In this document: one piece after another, positions 4,393 to 9,311 of the stretch
How positions within the stretch are numbered: the stretch's first letter is position 1
Layout: each line of letters opens with the position of its first letter
NCBI GenBank assembly: GCA_030039575.1
Contig: JASHVH010000269.1
Coordinates: 1-9,311, forward strand
Source: Acidimicrobiales bacterium
GTDB taxonomy: Bacteria > Actinomycetota > Acidimicrobiia > Acidimicrobiales > Palsa-688
Length of the DNA: 9,311 nucleotides
Direction of reading: 5' to 3'
The notes under the pieces: model-generated
Database searches by the model: none
Seen by the model: only the letters and a program-made list of their open reading frames with translations
Told to the model about the DNA's origin: nothing
Made by a program: the position numbers and the translations under genes

Positions 4393-6087
4393 ATGACCCG
4401 CCCGCCGATCGCCACCACCAAGATGCCCTTCGAGAAGTACGGCGCCACCCTGCCCCTCGTGCTCGAAGACCGTACCTGGCCCTCCAAGCAACTCGGCCGT
4501 GCTCCGCGCTGGTGCAGCGTCGACCTTCGCGACGGCAACCAGGCCCTCATAGACCCGATGGATCCTGGTCGCAAGCTGGCCCTTTTCGAGGCGCTCATCG
4601 GGATCGGCATCAAGGAGGTCGAAGTCGGCTTTCCTTCCGCCTCGTCACCGGACTACGAGTTCGTACGCCACATCATCGAAAAAGACCTGATCCCGGAAGA
4701 TGTGACCGTGCAAGTGCTGGTCCAATGCCGCCGCGAGCTGATAGAGCGGACTTTCGAAGCTATCTCGGGTGCGCCGCGGGCGATCGTGCATTTCTACAAC
4801 TCCACATCGGAACTGCAACGGCGGGTCGTGTTCCGCCAGGAACGCGAAGGGATCATCGAAATAGCGACCAGTGCCGCCCGCCTGTGCAAGAAGCTGGAAC
4901 AGACTGTTAGCGGGACCGAACTGCGTTATGAGTACTCGCCCGAAAGCTTTACCGGTACAGAGCCCGACTTCGCCTTCGAGATTTCTCAGGCGGTCGCTGA
5001 CGTGATCGAACCCAGCGCCGGCTCGCCCCTCATCGTCAATTTGCCATCGACAGTGGAAATGTACACACCCAACGTGTTCGCCGACGTCATAGAGTGGTTT
5101 GGGCGCCACCTCGACAACCGCGACGCCATCGTCTTGTCGGTCCACCCTCATAACGACCGGGGGACGGCGGTAGCTGCGGCCGAACTGGCCATGCTGGCCG
5201 GCGCCGACCGTCTCGAGGGCACCCTGTTCGGCAACGGCGAGAGGACGGGCAACCTGGACCTGGTCACAGTGGCGCTCAACCTCTTCTCGCAGGGCGTCGA
5301 CCCCGAACTCGACTTCCACGACATAGAGGCTGTTCGGCGGGTGGCCGAGCACTCCACTCGTCTGCCCGTCCACCCCCGTCACCCGTACGTAGGCGACCTG
5401 GTGTACACGGCCTTCTCCGGTTCGCACCAAGATGCGATCAAAAAGGGCATGGACGCCCTGCCCGCCCCGTACGAGAAGTGGGAGGTGCCATACCTCCCGA
5501 TCGACCCGAAGCACACGGGCCGGACATACGAGGCCATCATCCGGGTCAACAGCCAGTCCGGTAAAGGCGGGGTCGCCTACCTGATGGGCACTGAGCACGG
5601 CCTTGACCTCCCGCGGCGGCTGCAGGTGGAGTTCTCCCGGACGGTGCAGGCGGTAACGGAGGCAACCGGCACCGAGATCAAACCGTCCGAGCTCTGGGAG
5701 GTCTTCGAGAAGACGTACCTGGCCGACGACGGGGGCCTGCGCCTAGTAGGGGCGGAGGTGGCGACCGAACGGGCGACCGACGCCCACATCACCCAGGTAA
5801 CCGCCCAGTTGCTCGTCGACGGGGAGCACCGGAGCGCGGTTGGCAAGGGGAACGGCCCGATCGACGCCCTCGTTAACGCGCTGGCCGGCCTGGGCGTAAA
5901 CCTCTCCGTCCTGGACTACCACCAGCACGCGCTGACCGCTGGTAGCGGGGCTTCCTCGGTCGCGTACGTCGAGGCCGAGGTGGACGGCGAGGTGGTATGG
6001 GGGGTCGGGATGGACTCGAGCATCCTCGACGCCTCCTTGCAGGCTGTGGTCAGCGCGGCCAACCGGCTCAGAAAACGGGCAGCCTAG
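4393..6087 (+). CDS. leuA: 2-isopropylmalate synthase
   Basis: 564 residues from ATG 4393, with GAAAGG (4379-4384) as a modest ribosome site eight bases upstream. GTG 4360 in the same frame would add 11 residues but has no ribosome site and abuts the attenuator T-tract. The enzyme condenses acetyl-CoA with 2-ketoisovalerate, the first committed step of leucine synthesis. The TIM-barrel catalytic domain shows R46-D47-G-N-Q, the EVEVGFPSAS segment, the metal ligands H251 and H253 in HPHNDRGT, and G280-N-G-E-R-T-G-N. The region after about residue 430 is the leucine-binding regulatory domain, ending in the GxxSSVAYVEAEVDG region typical of the family. The length matches the long (LeuA2, about 560-600 residue) class usual in Actinobacteria. 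Expression is probably leucine-attenuated through the leader peptide and terminator upstream, in addition to feedback inhibition by leucine. No other leu gene is in the window. Confidence 0.96.
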   Translation: MTRPPIATTKMPFEKYGATLPLVLEDRTWPSKQLGRAPRWCSVDLRDGNQALIDPMDPGRKLALFEALIGIGIKEVEVGFPSASSPDYEFVRHIIEKDLIPEDVTVQVLVQCRRELIERTFEAISGAPRAIVHFYNSTSELQRRVVFRQEREGIIEIATSAARLCKKLEQTVSGTELRYEYSPESFTGTEPDFAFEISQAVADVIEPSAGSPLIVNLPSTVEMYTPNVFADVIEWFGRHLDNRDAIVLSVHPHNDRGTAVAAAELAMLAGADRLEGTLFGNGERTGNLDLVTVALNLFSQGVDPELDFHDIEAVRRVAEHSTRLPVHPRHPYVGDLVYTAFSGSHQDAIKKGMDALPAPYEKWEVPYLPIDPKHTGRTYEAIIRVNSQSGKGGVAYLMGTEHGLDLPRRLQVEFSRTVQAVTEATGTEIKPSELWEVFEKTYLADDGGLRLVGAEVATERATDAHITQVTAQLLVDGEHRSAVGKGNGPIDALVNALAGLGVNLSVLDYHQHALTAGSGASSVAYVEAEVDGEVVWGVGMDSSILDASLQAVVSAANRLRKRAA

Positions 6088-6140
6088 TTCCGGGGACTTC
6101 CGAAGGGCAGGTGACGATAGCTAGAGCACATAACGTCCTC

Positions 6141-6152
6141 TAAGCTCGATCC
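6141..6152 (+). promoter_or_regulatory. Candidate leaderless -10 box before the 99-residue ORF
   Basis: TAAGCT (6141-6146, TANNNT pattern) lies six bases before ATG 6153, the spacing expected when transcription begins at the start codon. No ribosome site precedes the ATG. A good -35 at 17-18 bases is not seen, so this rests on the -10 and the missing Shine-Dalgarno. Confidence 0.35.
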
Positions 6153-6452
6153 ATGTCCATACAGCAGCCTGAGGCCGCCGGCCCGCCCCGAGGGCACGTC
6201 AGGGTCGTCTATCTCGGCCCTGTCGCCCCGCATTGGAGGGTCGACTCGGACTTCGGGGACAGGAACCTGATCGAGGAGCTCCGACAGCGGATCCTGGCCC
6301 GCCTGCTGCTGTTGCCCCCGCACGACCCACAGTTCCGCCGGAACCGGGAACGGATCGTCCGTGACGCGGAGCGGGAGAACGTGCTGCTCGAGTGGGACCT
6401 GGGCATGCCCGAGGACGAGGAGAACGAGTTCATGGGCAGCGTCGAAGGCTAA
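6153..6452 (+). CDS. Small protein of unknown function upstream of ppk
   Basis: 99 residues from ATG 6153, stop TAA 6450-6452. I do not recognise it. The N-terminal 15 or so residues are Gly/Pro-rich and probably flexible. A compact block follows (VRVVYLGPVAPHWRV, residues about 16-30), then a long amphipathic, charged helix region containing LIEELRQRILARLLLLPP and RRNRERIVRDAERENVLLEW, then an acidic tail (PEDEENEF). There is no cysteine, signal peptide or membrane segment. Two bases separate its stop from the ppk start, so it is probably co-transcribed and translationally coupled with ppk, which hints at a role linked to polyphosphate or at control of PPK. That is inference from position only. 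Codon use looks like the neighbours, so I believe it is a real gene. Confidence 0.75.
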   Translation: MSIQQPEAAGPPRGHVRVVYLGPVAPHWRVDSDFGDRNLIEELRQRILARLLLLPPHDPQFRRNRERIVRDAERENVLLEWDLGMPEDEENEFMGSVEG

Positions 6453-6454
6453 CT

Positions 6455-8797
6455 ATGGCGGGGGAAGGCGACACGGACGGTTCCGCTCATGGTCCTGCGG
6501 GTGGAGACCGGCGTTACATAAACAGAGAGTTATCGTTCCTCGAGTTCAACCGACGCGTCCTCGAACTAGCGGAAGCGGAAGAGCAGCCGCTGCTGGAGCG
6601 GGCGAAGTTCCTGGCCATTTTCTCCACCAACTTGGACGAGTTCTTCCAGGTGCGCGTGGCGGGTCTGAAGGACCAGTTGGCCGCGGGCGTCTCGGGGACG
6701 GCGCCGGACGGCCTACCCGTCCCTGACCAGCTCCGGGCCATCCGGGCCGAGGTCGAGAGGCAGGTGGCCGACCGGTCGCGCATCTATTACGAAGAGCTGG
6801 TGCCGCGGCTGGCCGAGCACGGCACCCGGCTGGTGGACTGGAGCTCGCTCACCCCGTCTGACATCACCTACGCCGAGTCGGTGTTCGAAGCCCAGGTGTT
6901 CCCTGTGCTGACGCCGCTCGGCGTCGACCCGGGGCACCCGTTCCCGTACATATCCAACCTCTCGCTCAACTTGGCCGTGATGGTGCGCGACCCGCAACGG
7001 GGCGAACGCCGTTTTGCTCGTGTGAAGATCCCGCCGCTCCTGCCGGGGTTCCTGGCCCTGCCGGACGGAGAGCGTTTCGTGCCGGTCGAGCAGGTCATAG
7101 CCGCCTTCCTCGGTGAGTTGTTCCCGGGGATGGAGATCGAGAGCTGCCACGCCTTTCGCGTCATCCGGAACGCGGACCTGACGCTGGCCGAAGAAGAGGC
7201 GGACGATTTGCTGGAAGCGGTCGAAATGGAACTGCGCCGGCGCCGCTTCGGGCGAGCCGTGTGCCTTCAGGTGGAGTCCAATTTCAGCGCCGAAGTCCGG
7301 GAGCTGCTGACGCGAGAACTCGACCTGCGCCCGGAAGACGTCTACGAACTGCACGGCTTGCTCGACTACGCCGGGCTCTGGGCCATCTACGCCCTGGACC
7401 GTCCCGAGCTAAAGGACGAGCCGTTCTCGCCCGTTGTGCCGGGGCGGCTGACGGCACCGGAGGATGGCACCACGGACATCTTCGCCGCCATCGCCAGCGA
7501 AGACATTTTCGTGCACCACCCTTACGAGAGCTTCGCCCTGTCCACCGAGGCGTTCATCAAGCAGGCAGCCCGCGACCCACGGGTGCTGGCCATAAAACAG
7601 ACCCTCTACCGGACATCAGGTGACAGCCCCGTGGTGACGGCCCTCATACGCGCCGCCGAAAGAGGTAAGCAGGTAGCCGCCCTCGTAGAGCTGAAAGCGA
7701 GAGGGGACGAGGCCGCCAATATCGGATGGGCCAGGGCGCTCGAACAGGCAGGCGTGCACGTGGTGTACGGCCTCATAGGCTTGAAGACGCATGCCAAAAC
7801 GGCACTAGTCGTGCGTGAGGAAGGCGACGGCATCCGGCGTTACTGTCATATAGGCACCGGTAACTACAATTCGTCGACCGCCCGTCTTTATGAAGATATT
7901 GGCATCCTGACAGCCTCGCCGGCGCTCGGCGAAGACCTGACCGACCTGTTCAATTCGCTTACCGGCTACAGCCGCCAGTCCTATTACCGGCACCTGATAG
8001 TCGCGCCCCAGGCCTTGCGGTCCCGGATAATCGAACTCGTCCAGCAGGAGAGCGAGCTCGGACGCGCCGGCCGCATCGTATGGAAACTGAACAACCTTGT
8101 GGACCGGAAAGTGATCGACGCACTTTATGGGGCATCGCAGGCCGGGGCGCAAATAGACCTTATCGTCCGGGCTCAGTGCTGCTTACGGCCCGGAGTGCCG
8201 GGGCTGTCGGAAACCATCCGGGTCCGCTCGCTGGTCGGGCGTTACCTTGAACACTCCCGCATCTACTACTTCGGCGAGGGCGCCGACGGCGGGCCTTCGG
8301 TGGACCGGGCGTACGAGGCGGCTAACGGTGCGGCAGGGCGGGACGGGAAAGCGGTCGACTACCGCTCCGCGATTACGGATGGGAGCGAGACGAGCCTCAA
8401 CGGGCCGGGCTCCGCGGCCGGCTTCAACGCGCCGCGTGCCGTTGCCCGCGACAGCGCCGGAAGGTTCATCGCCCGTCCCGGTGGCGGCGGCCATCCTGTC
8501 CTCCTGCCGCAGGGTGGACGCTACCTCATGGGGTCGGCCGACATGATGGAACGCAACCTTGACAGGCGGGTGGAGACGCTGCTCGACGTCACGTCCCCCG
8601 AAATCCAAGAGCGGTTGCGGGAAATCCTGGAGGTCGAGCTGGCCGATGACGAGCTGGCGTGGGAGCTGGCGGCCGACGAGACGTGGCACAAGGTGCCAGA
8701 CGTCAAGCATTTCAACGCACAACGGCATTTCCAGGAGCTGGCGCTGGCACGCAGTAGACGTTGGGGTAAGGCCGAGAGGCTTTCCACGGTCGAGTGA
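6455..8797 (+). CDS. ppk: Polyphosphate kinase 1 with a long C-terminal-domain insertion
   Basis: 780 residues from ATG 6455, with GAAGG six bases upstream. It makes polyphosphate reversibly from ATP. The N-terminal domain opens with R-Y-I-N-R-E-L-S-F-L-E-F-N (residues 20-32) and STNLDEFF. The two catalytic histidines of the phospholipase-D-like domains are H446 in LKTHAK (autophosphorylated, His435 in E. coli) and H600 in LEHSRIYYF. The conserved HIGTGNYNSSTA and GSADMMERNLDRRVE blocks are intact. Typical PPK1 length is about 690-730. The extra length is mostly residues about 610-688 (positions 8282-8518), rich in Gly, Ala, Asp, Ser and Arg, lying where the family usually has only a few residues between YYFGEG and YLMGSADMM. 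The reading frame stays open through it. A longer in-frame start at 6392 overlaps the upstream gene and is not needed. The next gene overlaps the stop by four bases. Confidence 0.96.
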   Translation: MAGEGDTDGSAHGPAGGDRRYINRELSFLEFNRRVLELAEAEEQPLLERAKFLAIFSTNLDEFFQVRVAGLKDQLAAGVSGTAPDGLPVPDQLRAIRAEVERQVADRSRIYYEELVPRLAEHGTRLVDWSSLTPSDITYAESVFEAQVFPVLTPLGVDPGHPFPYISNLSLNLAVMVRDPQRGERRFARVKIPPLLPGFLALPDGERFVPVEQVIAAFLGELFPGMEIESCHAFRVIRNADLTLAEEEADDLLEAVEMELRRRRFGRAVCLQVESNFSAEVRELLTRELDLRPEDVYELHGLLDYAGLWAIYALDRPELKDEPFSPVVPGRLTAPEDGTTDIFAAIASEDIFVHHPYESFALSTEAFIKQAARDPRVLAIKQTLYRTSGDSPVVTALIRAAERGKQVAALVELKARGDEAANIGWARALEQAGVHVVYGLIGLKTHAKTALVVREEGDGIRRYCHIGTGNYNSSTARLYEDIGILTASPALGEDLTDLFNSLTGYSRQSYYRHLIVAPQALRSRIIELVQQESELGRAGRIVWKLNNLVDRKVIDALYGASQAGAQIDLIVRAQCCLRPGVPGLSETIRVRSLVGRYLEHSRIYYFGEGADGGPSVDRAYEAANGAAGRDGKAVDYRSAITDGSETSLNGPGSAAGFNAPRAVARDSAGRFIARPGGGGHPVLLPQGGRYLMGSADMMERNLDRRVETLLDVTSPEIQERLREILEVELADDELAWELAADETWHKVPDVKHFNAQRHFQELALARSRRWGKAERLSTVE

Positions 8798-9237
8798 CGG
8801 GCTCGTCGCGATCGGCTAAACACCCGGCCGGCGGCACATCTTTGCCGCCCGGGGACGGGTCCCCGTCGGTCCTGGTGCGGGCGGCGGGCGGCGTGGTTTG
8901 GCGGCAAACGCCGGCCGGCGTCGAGGTTGTAATGGTCCACCGGCCCACGTACGACGACTGGGCCCTTCCCAAAGGCAAGCTGGAAGCCGGCGAGACCGAC
9001 GAGCAGGCGGCACTGCGCGAGGTCCGGGAAGAGACGGGCCTAGCCTGCCGTCTGGGTACCGAGCTGCCCAGCACGACCTACACCGATGCCCAGGGCCGGC
9101 CGAAATTGGTCCGTTACTGGTCGATGACCGTTGTACCGGGACCGCCTGGCAATAGCGGTACTTCGAGCCCGGGCGGTGCAGCCGCCACTCTGTCGCCTGA
9201 GCCGAAGGCCCGCCATGAAATAGACGATGTCTGTTGA
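8794..9237 (+). CDS. MutT/Nudix hydrolase, probably cut short by an in-frame TGA
   Basis: 147 residues from GTG 8794, which overlaps the ppk stop (GTGA) and so is probably translationally coupled. The Nudix box is complete: G61-x5-E67-x7-R75-E-V-R-E-E-T-G-L83, preceded by DDWALPKGKLEAGET. It would hydrolyse a nucleoside diphosphate linked to another group; candidates are oxidised dNTPs (MutT1 role) or diadenosine/inositol polyphosphates. In mycobacteria mutT1 lies next to ppk1, and that protein carries an extra C-terminal histidine-phosphatase domain, which may lie beyond the window here. Residues about 115-140 form a Pro/Gly/Ser/Ala-rich linker longer than usual. The ORF stops after HEIDDVC. 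The family normally continues with a tryptophan and a final helix, and that sequence is present in frame after the TGA (see next entry). The visible product lacks the last strand and helix of the fold. Confidence 0.85.
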   Translation: MTGSSRSAKHPAGGTSLPPGDGSPSVLVRAAGGVVWRQTPAGVEVVMVHRPTYDDWALPKGKLEAGETDEQAALREVREETGLACRLGTELPSTTYTDAQGRPKLVRYWSMTVVPGPPGNSGTSSPGGAAATLSPEPKARHEIDDVC

Positions 9238-9311
9238 GCCACATTGACCGAGGCGCGCCACCGGTTCACTTACCCCCGGGACGTGGTCGTCCTGGACGCT
9301 CTGGCAGACCT
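9238..9311 (+). pseudogene. In-frame continuation of the Nudix gene beyond an internal TGA
   Basis: After TGA 9235-9237 the same frame reads ATLTEARHRFTYPRDVVVLD and then ALAD, with no stop up to the window end. This matches the normal end of a MutT-type Nudix domain (E-I-D-E-x-x-W-x-x-x-x-E-A-x-x-x-L-x-Y-x-x-D). TGG to TGA, a single base change, would restore a continuous reading frame with Trp in its expected place. Causes could be a nonsense mutation, an assembly or sequencing error, or readthrough. The true 3' end is outside the window. Confidence 0.7.

Noticed and set aside
4645..5598. 317-codon open frame antisense to leuA
   Set aside because: Shadow of leuA codon bias; no motif and no ribosome site, while leuA on the + strand has all family residues.
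6392..6454. Upstream in-frame start for ppk at 6392
   Set aside because: It would overlap the 99-residue gene by 61 bases and add a sequence with no PPK similarity; ATG 6455 has GAAGG upstream.
9235..9237. UGA recoding as tryptophan or selenocysteine
   Set aside because: UGA ends the VWA, ppk and second whiB genes at sensible places, and no selenocysteine insertion hairpin is evident in the short sequence after it; a mutation or sequence error is simpler.

Overview
This is a GC-rich stretch from an actinobacterium. The best evidence is two WhiB-family [4Fe-4S] regulators, a family confined to Actinobacteria and their phages. Other support comes from an actinobacterial-type 2-isopropylmalate synthase, a polyphosphate kinase followed directly by a MutT/Nudix gene (a neighbourhood also known in mycobacteria), GTG/TTG starts and apparently leaderless genes. 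The gene set is chromosomal housekeeping. I see no insertion sequence, phage gene, CRISPR array, tRNA or rRNA. The lineage below phylum is not decided by the sequence.

Layout. 1-2062 (+): the C-terminal tail of a probable magnesium-chelatase-like AAA+ ATPase, then a VWA-domain protein with an intact MIDAS, 12 bases apart and probably one operon. 2063-2272: two hairpins, one of them a 37-base structure whose only two imperfect pairs are G-U wobbles on the + strand. 2273-2587 (+): a WhiB regulator. 2645-2691: a strong hairpin between convergent genes. 2695-3540 (-): glutamate formimidoyltransferase. 3541-3706: tandem hairpins. 3707-3994 (-): a second WhiB regulator with a TTG start and a strong Shine-Dalgarno. 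3995-4392: a divergent regulatory region holding a possible promoter and upstream ORF for the second whiB, and on the other side a leucine attenuator for leuA. 4393-6087 (+): leuA. 6153-6452 (+): an unrecognised 99-residue protein, probably from a leaderless mRNA. 6455-8797 (+): ppk, with a long disordered-looking insertion. 8794-9237 (+): a Nudix hydrolase overlapping ppk by 4 bases and stopping at a TGA exactly where the family usually has tryptophan; the same frame continues with Nudix-like sequence to the window end.

The most interesting signals are (1) the leuA attenuator, with a 13-residue leader peptide carrying four consecutive Leu codons followed by an intrinsic terminator; (2) the in-frame TGA in the Nudix gene; (3) the hairpin upstream of the first whiB; (4) the roughly 79-residue insertion in PPK between its second catalytic histidine and its last conserved motif. 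I did not find a clearly new multi-gene system here; the novelty is in the regulatory leaders and in departures from family norms.
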